Source of the DNA: Caballeronia choica
GTDB lineage: Bacteria; Pseudomonadota; Gammaproteobacteria; Burkholderiales; Burkholderiaceae
NCBI RefSeq assembly: GCF_001544535.1
Contig: NZ_FCON02000048.1
Location: 1 to 54,203, forward strand
Direction of reading: 5' to 3'
Length of the DNA stretch: 54,203 nucleotides
The translations under genes and the position numbers were made by a program. Shown here piece after piece: positions 44,984 through 53,151 of this stretch; the first letter of the stretch is position 1; every line of letters starts with the position of its first letter. Under the pieces are notes generated by a model. That model was not told where the DNA came from, did no database searches, and worked only from the letters and a program-made list of their open reading frames with translations.

Positions 44984-46330
44984 ATGCACGATCCGTCCTC
45001 CCTTCCGTCGAGTATCGGCCACTCGGGCGCCGCTGTCGCGCCCGCGCCTCCGCTTTCACCGTTACCCGCACGGTCCGTTTCGATCACGCGCGACTGGACC
45101 TGCCCGTTCTGCCCGCTGCTATGCGACGACATCTCGATAGACTTGCGCGGCGACCACAGCCTCGCCGCACTGAACACAGACTGCCCGCGTCTCGCGCGCT
45201 CGATTGCGCTCTACGGCAGCGCGGACGCAGCGTGCAAGCCGGCGATCGACGGCGCAACCACCGATCACGCGTCGGCGCTCGCGCGAGCCGGGGAGATCCT
45301 GTCCCGCGCCCGGCGGCCGCTCTTCGGCGGCCTCGCGACCGACGTAGCCGGCGCCCGCGCCCTGTATGAACTCGCGGCGCGCTGCGGCGCGGTCCTCGAT
45401 CACCTGCACGGCGATACGCTCGCGGCAGCGACGCTCGCGCTGCAGGATCGCGGGTCGTTCTTCACGACGCTCTCCGAGGTGCGCTCGCGTGCCGATCTTG
45501 TGATCGTGTTCGGCTGCGCGCCGTCGCAGCGCTATCCGCGCTTTTACGAGCGCGCGCTGGGCGGCATCGACCGGGCGGTTGCACTGAGCTTCGTCGCGTG
45601 TCCGGTCGATCCGGCTGCGAACGCGTTGCCGAACGCGAGCGTCGATTCGATCCTCGCCGACGCCGATCCCTTCGATGTCCTCGCGCTCTGGTCCGCGCAT
45701 CTCGAAGGACGCGCCATCGATGAGCGCGCGTTGTCCGCACTCGCCGACCGTGTCGCGGCCGCGCGCTACACAGTGTTCGTCTACGAGCCGGCCGCGCTGC
45801 CGCAGCCACACGCGGCGCTGCTGATCGAAGCGCTGAACCGCATCGTCAAGGCCGTGAATCGCACGACGCGGGCGGGCGGTCTCGCATTGTCCGGCGACGA
45901 CGGCGCGCTCACCGTCAATCAGGCCGTGACGTGGCTGTCCGGCTTTCCGTTGCGCACGCATGTGTCGATGACGGCGCCGCTCGATCACGATCCGTACCGC
46001 TATCGAACGGAGACGCTGCTCGCCGATGGCGAAGCGGACGCGCTCCTGTGGGTCGCGAGCTTCGGGCCGGAACCGCTGCCGTCCACGCTCGCCGACGACG
46101 TTCCCGTCATCGTGCTCGGTCATCCTGCATTGGCCGGCACGATAGGCAAACCAGGCAAGCGCAACGCGCCGACCGTGTTCATCCCGGTGGCGACGCCCGG
46201 CATCGACAGCGGCGGGCATCTGTTCCGCATCGATGCGACCGTCGTCGCGCCGCTTCAGGCCGCGCGTAAGACCCCGCTGCCGACCGTCGCCGAGATCGCC
46301 GCCGCACTCGCCAAAGGGAGCCAGCCATGA
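44984..46330 (+). CDS. fhcB: Formyltransferase/hydrolase complex subunit B
   Basis: About 448 residues, homologous to the molybdopterin/tungstopterin subunit of formylmethanofuran dehydrogenase. An iron-sulfur-like cysteine set remains (CPFCPLLC at 40-47, Cys67), as does VIVFGCAPSQRYPRF. The region that in the archaeal enzyme holds the metal-ligand cysteine reads HLHGDTLAAATLALQ ... SFFTTLSEV with no cysteine, so it is not a dehydrogenase; in bacteria it is a structural part of the Fhc complex that hydrolyses formyl-methanofuran to formate. ATG 44984 has AAAGGGG upstream; other in-frame ATGs are at 44948 and 44960. Overlaps fhcA by four bases. Confidence 0.9.
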   Translation: MHDPSSLPSSIGHSGAAVAPAPPLSPLPARSVSITRDWTCPFCPLLCDDISIDLRGDHSLAALNTDCPRLARSIALYGSADAACKPAIDGATTDHASALARAGEILSRARRPLFGGLATDVAGARALYELAARCGAVLDHLHGDTLAAATLALQDRGSFFTTLSEVRSRADLVIVFGCAPSQRYPRFYERALGGIDRAVALSFVACPVDPAANALPNASVDSILADADPFDVLALWSAHLEGRAIDERALSALADRVAAARYTVFVYEPAALPQPHAALLIEALNRIVKAVNRTTRAGGLALSGDDGALTVNQAVTWLSGFPLRTHVSMTAPLDHDPYRYRTETLLADGEADALLWVASFGPEPLPSTLADDVPVIVLGHPALAGTIGKPGKRNAPTVFIPVATPGIDSGGHLFRIDATVVAPLQAARKTPLPTVAEIAAALAKGSQP

Positions 46331-48009
46331 GCCTCGCGCGGCTCAAGGGCGGCGTGGTCTACGATCCCGCCAACGGCGTGAACGGCGAGCGCCGCGACAT
46401 CTACTTCCGCGACGGGCGCATCGTCGATAACGCAGAGAACGCGCCCGTCGACGACGATTACGACGCGTCGGGAATGGTCGTGATGGCGGGCGGCATCGAC
46501 CTGCATTCGCACATCGGCGGCGGCAAGACGAATCTGTCGCGGCTTCTCCTGCCGGAAGACCACCGCGCCAACGCCGATGCCGCAGCCGGCTCCGACGGCA
46601 ACTATTTGCGCCTGCCGTCCTGCGGCGTCTGCACGCCCGGCACGCTCGCCACCGGCTACCGCTACGCGGAGATGGGATACACGGCGGCCTTCGAGCCGGC
46701 GATGATGCCGTCGAACGCGCGCCACACGCACCTGGAAATGGGCGACACGCCGATCATCGATCACGGCGCCTACGTGATGATGGGCAACGACGAACTCCTG
46801 CTGCAGATGCTCGCCGCCCGCGACGACTTCGAGCGCCTGCGCGACTACATCGGCTGGACGATCCACGCGAGCAAGGCGCTCGGCGTGAAGGTGGTGAACC
46901 CCGGCGGCATCTCGGCGTTCAAGTTCAACCAGCGCTCGCTCGATGTCGACGAAGCGCACGTCCACTACGGCATTACGCCGCGCGACGTGCTGCGCACGCT
47001 GTCGCGCGCGCTGACCGAACTGCGCGTGCCGCATCCGCTGCACGTTCACGCGAGCAACCTTGGCGTACCGGGCAACATCGCGTCGACGATCGCCACGATG
47101 GACGCCGCCGACGGCCTGCCGATCCACCTCACGCATATCCAGTTCCACAGCTACGGCACGGAAGGTCCGCGCAAGTTTTCGTCGGGGGCGCGCGCGATCG
47201 CGGAAGCGGTGAATGCGCGGCCGAACGTATCGATCGATGTCGGCCAGATCATTTTCGGGCAGACCGTGACCGCTTCCGGCGACACGATGATGCAGTTCAA
47301 GAACGCGCCGCTCGGCAATCCGCGCAAGTGGATCGTCGGCGATATCGAATGCGACGCGGGCTGCGGCATCGTGCCGTTCCGCTATCGCGAGCAAAGCTAC
47401 GTGAACGCGCTGCAATGGATCATCGGACTGGAGATTTTCCTGCTGGTCGACGATCCGTGGCGCGTCTCGATGACGACCGATCACCCGAACGGCGGCCCGT
47501 TCACGAGCTATCCGCACCTGATTCGCCTGCTGATGGACAAGACCTTCCGCGACGAGCAGCTCGCGAAGCTGCAACCCGAAGCGCAGGTCGCGAGCGCGCT
47601 TCCGCAACTCACCCGCGAGTTCTCGCTATATGACATCGCGATCATCACGCGCGCCGGTCCCGCGCGATTGCTCGGGTTGAGCGATCGCGGCCAGCTTGGC
47701 GCGGGCGCGGCGGCGGATATTGCCGTCTATCGCGACGAGCCGGATCGCGAGCGCATGTTCACGTCGCCGGCGTTCGTGTTCAAGGACGGGCAACTGGTCG
47801 CGCGCGACGGCACGCTCGTCGCCACGCCGACGGGCGGCATCCATTTCGTCGCGCCCGAATTCGATCGCGGCATCGAAAAGACGCTGCGCGCGTATAGCGA
47901 CGCGAATCTCACCGGCAACTTCACGCACGCCGCCATCAGCGACGACGAAATCTGCGCGTGCTGCCGCGGCGGCCGGCTGCTGCCGGTCGCCTGCTTCAAC
48001 GACGCCTGA
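46327..48009 (+). CDS. fhcA: Formyltransferase/hydrolase complex subunit A
   Basis: A 560-residue zinc amidohydrolase that hydrolyses formyl-methanofuran to formate and methanofuran. Metal-binding HSH (60-62, in GGIDLHSHIGGGK) follows a beta-sandwich start; later landmarks are HVHASNLGVPGN, HLTHIQFHSYGTEG and TTDHPNGGPFTSYPHLIRLLMD. Length and order agree with methylotroph FhcA. Its ATG overlaps the fhcB stop (ATGA). Confidence 0.95.
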   Translation: MSLARLKGGVVYDPANGVNGERRDIYFRDGRIVDNAENAPVDDDYDASGMVVMAGGIDLHSHIGGGKTNLSRLLLPEDHRANADAAAGSDGNYLRLPSCGVCTPGTLATGYRYAEMGYTAAFEPAMMPSNARHTHLEMGDTPIIDHGAYVMMGNDELLLQMLAARDDFERLRDYIGWTIHASKALGVKVVNPGGISAFKFNQRSLDVDEAHVHYGITPRDVLRTLSRALTELRVPHPLHVHASNLGVPGNIASTIATMDAADGLPIHLTHIQFHSYGTEGPRKFSSGARAIAEAVNARPNVSIDVGQIIFGQTVTASGDTMMQFKNAPLGNPRKWIVGDIECDAGCGIVPFRYREQSYVNALQWIIGLEIFLLVDDPWRVSMTTDHPNGGPFTSYPHLIRLLMDKTFRDEQLAKLQPEAQVASALPQLTREFSLYDIAIITRAGPARLLGLSDRGQLGAGAAADIAVYRDEPDRERMFTSPAFVFKDGQLVARDGTLVATPTGGIHFVAPEFDRGIEKTLRAYSDANLTGNFTHAAISDDEICACCRGGRLLPVACFNDA

Positions 48010-48014
48010 GCGCC

Positions 48015-48956
48015 ATGCAGATCAACGAAACGCTCATCGACGACACCTTCGCGGAAGCCTTCCCGATGAAGGCGACGCGCCTCATCATCACCGCCCACAC
48101 GTCAAAGTGGGCGCGCAACGCCGCGCTCTCGCTGACGGGTTTCGCGACCTCGGTGATCGACTGCGGCTGCGAAGCCGGCATCGAACGCGAGCTCGCCGCC
48201 GAAGAAACGCCCGACCAGCGCCCCGGCATTTCGGTGCTGATGTTCGCGGTGTCGTCGAAGGAACTGGCGAAGCAGATCGCGCGGCGCGTCGGCCAGTGCG
48301 TGCTGACGTGCCCGACGACGGCCGTCTACAGCGGCATCGATCCGGCGACGAGCCGCGCGCCGCTTTCCGACAACGCGCCGCTCGGTGGCGGCCTGCGTTT
48401 TTTCGGCGACGGCTGGCAGATATCGAAGATGATGGGCACCACGCGCTACTGGCGCGTGCCCGTGATGGACGGCGAGTTCGTTTGCGAGGAAAGCACAGTC
48501 ACGGTGAAAGCGGTCGGCGGCGGCAACCTGCTCTTTCTCGCGCGCGATATCGATTCGGCGCTCGCCGCCGCCGAAGCCGCCGTGACCGCGATGCACGCGT
48601 TGCCGAACGTGATCACGCCGTTTCCGGGCGGCGTCGTGCGCTCGGGGTCGAAGATCGGCTCGAAGTACGCGGGCGCGACGGCATCCACCAACGACGCGTT
48701 CTGCCCGACACTGATCGGCTTGTCGAAGAAGAGCGAACTCACGGCGGACGTCGCGTGCGTGCTGGAGATCGTGATCGATGGTCTCACCGACGCCGATGTC
48801 GGCGCCGCGATGACGGCGGGCATCGCCGCCGCCACGCAGCTCGGGCGCGCGGCGGGCGTGCTGCGAATCTCGGCCGGCAACTACGGCGGCAAGCTCGGCC
48901 CTTACCACTTCCATCTGCGCGAGCTGGCGGCACGGATTGGCGGGGAGCCCGCATGA
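48015..48956 (+). CDS. fhcD: Formylmethanofuran-H4MPT formyltransferase
   Basis: A 313-residue formyltransferase moving the formyl group from formyl-H4MPT to methanofuran in the oxidative direction. Characteristic segments: INETLIDDTFAEAFPMKATRLIITAH, LGGGLRFFGDGWQISKM and VITPFPGGVVRSGSKIGSKYAGATASTND. The ATG at 48015 lies five bases after the fhcA stop; upstream in-frame codons are shadows of fhcA. Confidence 0.96.
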   Translation: MQINETLIDDTFAEAFPMKATRLIITAHTSKWARNAALSLTGFATSVIDCGCEAGIERELAAEETPDQRPGISVLMFAVSSKELAKQIARRVGQCVLTCPTTAVYSGIDPATSRAPLSDNAPLGGGLRFFGDGWQISKMMGTTRYWRVPVMDGEFVCEESTVTVKAVGGGNLLFLARDIDSALAAAEAAVTAMHALPNVITPFPGGVVRSGSKIGSKYAGATASTNDAFCPTLIGLSKKSELTADVACVLEIVIDGLTDADVGAAMTAGIAAATQLGRAAGVLRISAGNYGGKLGPYHFHLRELAARIGGEPA

Positions 48957-49774
48957 ACACGATCGCGCTTCGTGTAAGAACTGCACCGGGCTTTCGCGTG
49001 GATGCGTCGAAATTGCTGCCTGCTTCGCTCGCGGCGCTCTCCGCCGACGAGATCGCGCGACTCGCGCTACCCGCGGGCAACGCGACTTGTGCAGTCGGCG
49101 ACCTGTTCGACGTGACGCTCTCGGACAGCGAATCGCCCATGCTGATCGTGGAAGGCGACACGCGCTGGCTCGACCGGCTTGGCGCGCGTCTGGCGCAAGG
49201 CCGCATCGAGGTGCACGGCTCGGCCGGCGCCTGTGCGGGCCTCGGCATGACAGGCGGCGAGCTTCATATCGACGGCGACGCTGGCCGCTTCACCGGCTGC
49301 GAGATGCGCGGCGGGCGGCTCACCGTCACCGGCAACGCCGGCGACTTCGCCGCTGGCGCGCTGCCCGGCGACATGGAAGGGATGACGGGCGGCACGCTGA
49401 CGATCCACGGCAACGCGGGTGCGCGACTTGCTGACCGGATGCGCCGCGGCCTCGTGCTGGTCGGCGGCGACGCGGGCGATTTCGCGGCATCGCGGATCGT
49501 CGCGGGGACGGTCTGCATTGCGGGGCGGATCGGCACACACTATGCGTATGGGATGCGGCGCGGCACGTTGTTGCTGGCGCGCGAACCGGACCGCCTGCCA
49601 CCCACGTTCACGGGCGGCGGACATGGCTTTCACGTCTTCTGGTCGCTTTTTGTGCGTTCGCTTGCTCGCGAGATCGCGCCGTTTTCGGCATTGGACGCGA
49701 GCGCGTTGCCGAGACGCCACGCCGGCGACCTCGCGGTGGATGGACGAGGGGAATTGCTGATCGCGCAATCCTAG
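48953..49774 (+). CDS. fhcC: Formyltransferase/hydrolase complex subunit C
   Basis: A 273-residue beta-helix protein homologous to formylmethanofuran dehydrogenase subunit C and to the glutamate synthase C-terminal domain. Repeats of the GG.L.I.G.AG kind run from about residue 95 to 200 (for example GGELHIDGDAGRFTGCEMRG and GGTLTIHGNAGARLADRMRR). It scaffolds FhcA and FhcD. Its ATG overlaps the fhcD stop. Confidence 0.94.
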   Translation: MNTIALRVRTAPGFRVDASKLLPASLAALSADEIARLALPAGNATCAVGDLFDVTLSDSESPMLIVEGDTRWLDRLGARLAQGRIEVHGSAGACAGLGMTGGELHIDGDAGRFTGCEMRGGRLTVTGNAGDFAAGALPGDMEGMTGGTLTIHGNAGARLADRMRRGLVLVGGDAGDFAASRIVAGTVCIAGRIGTHYAYGMRRGTLLLAREPDRLPPTFTGGGHGFHVFWSLFVRSLAREIAPFSALDASALPRRHAGDLAVDGRGELLIAQS

Positions 49775-49836
49775 TCACGAGATAAGAATAGAACAGACGT
49801 CAGATTTAAGGACATCCTTCAAAGAGGAAGCTCGAC

Positions 49837-50415
49837 ATGAATGCTGCGCATTCGCCCGGAGCGACGCGCGATCCTGGGGGACTGGGAAATGCCGCTGCGC
49901 CGCGCTTCGCCTTGCCGCTTATTGTGCTGCACTGGCTGATTGCGCTTGGCATCATCGCGATGCTTGGCATTGGCCTTTATATGGTCGGCTTGCCGAAGGG
50001 TTTGCCGTTCAAGTCGACGGTGATCAACTTCCACAAGTCGCTTGGCATGACGGTTTTCCTGCTGGTGCTGATCCGCATCATGGCACGCATGGCCTACGGT
50101 CGACCGCCTCTGCCGCCGATGCGAGCGTGGCAACGCGCCGCCGCGAGTATCACGCAGGGTCTTTTATATGTGGGAATGGTCGCGATGCCATTGACTGGCT
50201 ATCTTGGGTCATCGTTCAACAAGTACGGTACGAAGTTTTGGGGTTTGGCGCTGCCGCAGTGGGGTTGGGATGATGCGCACCTGCGGCATGTGTTTTTCAC
50301 TATTCACGGGGTGATTGCGTGGGTGATGATCGGACTGATCGTTTTGCATTTTGCTGGCGCTATGAAGCATCAGTTGATCGACCGTGATGGGTTGGTCAGG
50401 AGGATGTTTCCGTGA
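49837..50415 (+). CDS. Cytochrome b561 family protein
   Basis: A 192-residue integral membrane protein with four helices and haem-ligand histidines in VLHWLIALG, NFHKSLGM, FFTIHGVIAW and VLHFAGAMKHQ. This matches bacterial cytochrome b561, a membrane di-haem b protein that hands electrons to or from quinone. It starts 62 bases after fhcC; which donor it serves is not shown, but link to the periplasmic methanol chain is possible. Repeat copy D begins eight bases beyond its stop. Confidence 0.88.
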   Translation: MNAAHSPGATRDPGGLGNAAAPRFALPLIVLHWLIALGIIAMLGIGLYMVGLPKGLPFKSTVINFHKSLGMTVFLLVLIRIMARMAYGRPPLPPMRAWQRAAASITQGLLYVGMVAMPLTGYLGSSFNKYGTKFWGLALPQWGWDDAHLRHVFFTIHGVIAWVMIGLIVLHFAGAMKHQLIDRDGLVRRMFP

Positions 50416-50422
50416 AGGGTGA

Positions 50423-51219
50423 TCGCTGGCGCTTGGGGGCGGGGTTGGGGTTGGGGTTGGGGTTGGGGTTGGGGTTGGTGTTTACGCCGTTTGATGCGCT
50501 TAGGCTTCTATGGAACTTGTTTTCTTCTTGGTCTATTTGCTCTGCCCCTGTCCGGGGCGGGACTCACTTTCTTTGCTGCTGCAAAGAAAGTAAGCAAAGA
50601 AAGCAGCTTTCAAACGCCAGCCCTAACCCGTCTTCACTCGCGCTTGAAACGGAGTGGTTCAACCGGGGGAGTGTCGTTAGCGGGGTTTCATCGTTGTTGG
50701 CATGTAGAAAAGGCGCGCACCTCGCACCGCTACACGGAGTGGATCAGCAGTCATTCATCCGTCCCGGCACTTCGTGCCCGACGACAGGTCTGCCAAGCGG
50801 TGAATTGAAGCATGCAGCAAGCACGAACGTAGGATGTAGATATAGCGATAGCGATAGCGATGGGCGTTGGTTTTGCCTGACGGGCGAGCGCGAAGCGCGA
50901 GGCTGGATGTATGACTGCTGGTCCACTTCGTATAGCGGTGCGACGCGCGCGCCTTTTCTACATGCCAACAACGATGAAACCCCGCTAACGACACTCCCCC
51001 GGTTGGACCACTCCGAGGGAACAGTCTGGCGGCGACTGGCAAGCATTCGCGGTGGGAAGCTGCTTTCTTTGCTTACTTTCTTTGCAGCAGCAAAGAAAGT
51101 GAGTCCCGCCCCGGACAGGGGCAGAGCTAATAAACTAAAAACAATACAAGTTCCACAGAAGCGCATAAACATCAAACGGTGTAAACACCAAACCCACCCC
51201 TACCCCCAAGCGCCAGCGA
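50423..51219. repeat. Dispersed palindromic repeat, copy D, the most complete
   Basis: This 797-base copy has both termini: TCGCTGGCGCTTGGGG (50423-50438) and its exact reverse complement CCCCAAGCGCCAGCGA (51204-51219). The arms share hairpins ACTTTCTTTGC-TGCT-GCAAAGAAAGT (50567-50592) and the equivalent at 51075-51100, CCCCTGTCCGGGG, and GGGGTTTCATCGTTGTTGGC. The centre contains a TAGCGA microrepeat near 50846. It separates cytochrome b561 from pqqB. No transposase is encoded; ORFs inside are artefacts of the palindrome. Confidence 0.92.
50441..50476 (+). repeat. GGGGTT hexamer tract
   Basis: Six perfect GGGGTT units stand just inside the left terminus of repeat copy D. Shorter or diverged versions occupy the same place in copies C (38505-38540, minus strand) and B (7388-7420, minus strand). 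Four consecutive G4 runs could form a G-quadruplex in the non-template DNA strand or in the mRNA. Confidence 0.9.
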
Positions 51220-51232
51220 AAGGCCAACCGCA

Positions 51233-52153
51233 ATGAAAATCAAAGTCCTGGGCTCATCGGCCGGCGGTGGCTTCCCGCAATGGAACTGCAACTGCCGCAA
51301 CTGCGCCGGCGCGCGCACCGGCACGCTAAAAGCCACCCCCCGCACCCAATCCTCGATCGCGGTAAGCGAAAACACCCACGATTGGCTACTCGTGAACGCC
51401 TCCCCCGATATCCTCGCGCAAATCGCCGCGAACCCCGAACTCCAACCGGCACGCCGCCCACGCGATTCCGGCATCGCAGCCGTCCTCACCATCGACGCGC
51501 AAATCGATCACGTCACCGGCCTCCTCATGCTGCGCGAACGCGACACGCCGCTGCCGCTCTACGTGACCGACCCGGTATGGCAAGACCTGTCCACCGGCTT
51601 CCCCATCACGTCGATCCTCTCGCATTACTGCGGCATCGAGCGCCACCGCATCGACCTCGATGGCAAAGCAATCACCATCGCCGCCCTGCCGCATGTGCGC
51701 ATCGAAGCGCTGCCGCTCACCAGCAAGGCGCCGCCCTATTCGCCGCATCGCGAAGCACCCGAGCGCGGCGACAACATCGGCCTCGTCTTCATCGATACCG
51801 CATCCAACAAGCGCGCGTTCTACGCGCCAGGCCTCGGCGCGATCGAGCCGCATGTCTACGAGGCCATGTCCAACGCGGACCTGATCCTCGTCGACGGCAC
51901 GCTCTGGACCGACGACGAAATGATCCGCCTCGGCCTCTCGAAGAAGACCGGCGCCGACATGGGCCATCTCGCGCAATCAGGCACGGGCGGGATGATCGAA
52001 GTGCTCGATTCCATCGACCGGCCGAACGTGCGCAAGGTGCTCATCCACATCAACAACACGAACCCGATCCTCGTCGAGGACAGCCCCGAGCGGCGCGTGC
52101 TGACCGAGCACGGCATCGAGGTCGCCAGCGACGGCATGGCGTTCAAACTATGA
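51233..52153 (+). CDS. pqqB: PqqB, PQQ biosynthesis metallo-hydrolase-fold protein
   Basis: A 306-residue MBL-fold protein that acts on the tyrosine part of the cross-linked PqqA product before PqqC. Signatures: [24 protein letters not shown], with the zinc-binding cysteines, SPDILAQI, and [14 protein letters not shown]. The ATG at 51233 is only 14 bases beyond repeat copy D, so its promoter must lie in or upstream of the repeat. Overlaps pqqC by four bases. Confidence 0.95.
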   Translation: MKIKVLGSSAGGGFPQWNCNCRNCAGARTGTLKATPRTQSSIAVSENTHDWLLVNASPDILAQIAANPELQPARRPRDSGIAAVLTIDAQIDHVTGLLMLRERDTPLPLYVTDPVWQDLSTGFPITSILSHYCGIERHRIDLDGKAITIAALPHVRIEALPLTSKAPPYSPHREAPERGDNIGLVFIDTASNKRAFYAPGLGAIEPHVYEAMSNADLILVDGTLWTDDEMIRLGLSKKTGADMGHLAQSGTGGMIEVLDSIDRPNVRKVLIHINNTNPILVEDSPERRVLTEHGIEVASDGMAFKL

Positions 52154-52884
52154 ACACGCAGGGAGCTTCATCGATGATCGACACGACGGACGACGCGAAA
52201 CCCGCCTGGACCCGCGATGAGTTCGAAGCGCAACTGCGCGCGAAAGGCACCGCGTATCACATTCATCATCCGTTCAACGTGAAGATGAATAGCGGCGGCT
52301 GTTCGCGCGAGCAGATTCGTGGCTGGGTCGCGAATCGCTTCTACTATCAGATCAATATCCCGCTCAAGGACGGCGCGGTCATCTCCAACTGCCCCGATCG
52401 CGAGACGCGACGCCGCTGGGTGCTGCGCATCCTGGATCACGATGGCTACGGCGACCAGGAAGGCGGCATCGAAGCGTGGGCCCGCCTCGGCGATGCAGTC
52501 GGTCTCACGCGCGATGAACTGGGGTCGCTCAGGCTCGTGGCGCCTGGCGTGCGCTTCGCTGTCGATGCCTACGTGAATTTCGCGCGCCGCGCGCCGTGGC
52601 AGGAGGCAGTCTGTTCGTCCCTCACCGAGATGTTCGCGCCGCAGATTCACAAGGACCGGCTCGCGACCTGGCCCGAACATTATCCGTGGATCGAGCCGGT
52701 CGGCCTCGCGTATTTCCGCTCGCGTATCACGCTCGCGCAACGCGACGTCGAACATGGGCTCGAAGTCACGCTCGACCATTTCAAGCGGCGCGAGCAGCAG
52801 GAACGCGCGCTCGAAATCCTGCAGTTCAAGCTCGACATCCTCTGGACCATGCTCGATTCCATCGAAAAGGCCTTCCCCCAATGA
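52150..52884 (+). CDS. pqqC: PqqC, pyrroloquinoline-quinone synthase
   Basis: A 244-residue helical oxidase that performs ring closure and the final eight-electron oxidation to PQQ without metal or flavin. Family segments: [39 protein letters not shown], and [21 protein letters not shown]. Start ATGAACACG overlaps the pqqB stop. Confidence 0.95.
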   Translation: MNTQGASSMIDTTDDAKPAWTRDEFEAQLRAKGTAYHIHHPFNVKMNSGGCSREQIRGWVANRFYYQINIPLKDGAVISNCPDRETRRRWVLRILDHDGYGDQEGGIEAWARLGDAVGLTRDELGSLRLVAPGVRFAVDAYVNFARRAPWQEAVCSSLTEMFAPQIHKDRLATWPEHYPWIEPVGLAYFRSRITLAQRDVEHGLEVTLDHFKRREQQERALEILQFKLDILWTMLDSIEKAFPQ

Positions 52885-53147
52885 GCGACACCAGCGAGCT
52901 TCGTCCCAAGCTTAAGAAGCTGTTCCGCCTGCAATGGGAACCGGCGCAGGACGCGCACGTCCTGCTCTATCCCGAAGGCATGGTGAAGCTGAACCAGAGC
53001 GCGGCGCAGATTCTTCTGCGCTGCGACGGCACGCGCGATCTGCCCACGCTCGTCGCCGATCTGGAGCAGGCGTTCAACACCACCGGGCTCGATGCCGACG
53101 TGCGCGCGTTCATCGCCGGCGCGCAAACGCGCGGCTGGCTGGAGTAA
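52881..53147 (+). CDS. pqqD: PqqD, PqqA peptide chaperone
   Basis: An 88-residue peptide-binding protein that presents PqqA to PqqE. Typical: [40 protein letters not shown]. Start overlaps the pqqC stop (ATGA). Separate from pqqC and pqqE here, whereas some bacteria fuse it. Confidence 0.94.
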   Translation: MSDTSELRPKLKKLFRLQWEPAQDAHVLLYPEGMVKLNQSAAQILLRCDGTRDLPTLVADLEQAFNTTGLDADVRAFIAGAQTRGWLE

Positions 53148-53151
53148 GAGC

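Noticed and set aside
50412-51236. 274-codon ORF across repeat copy D
   Set aside because: It begins inside the end of the cytochrome b561 gene and runs through the whole repeat. Its sequence is the repeat read in one frame.
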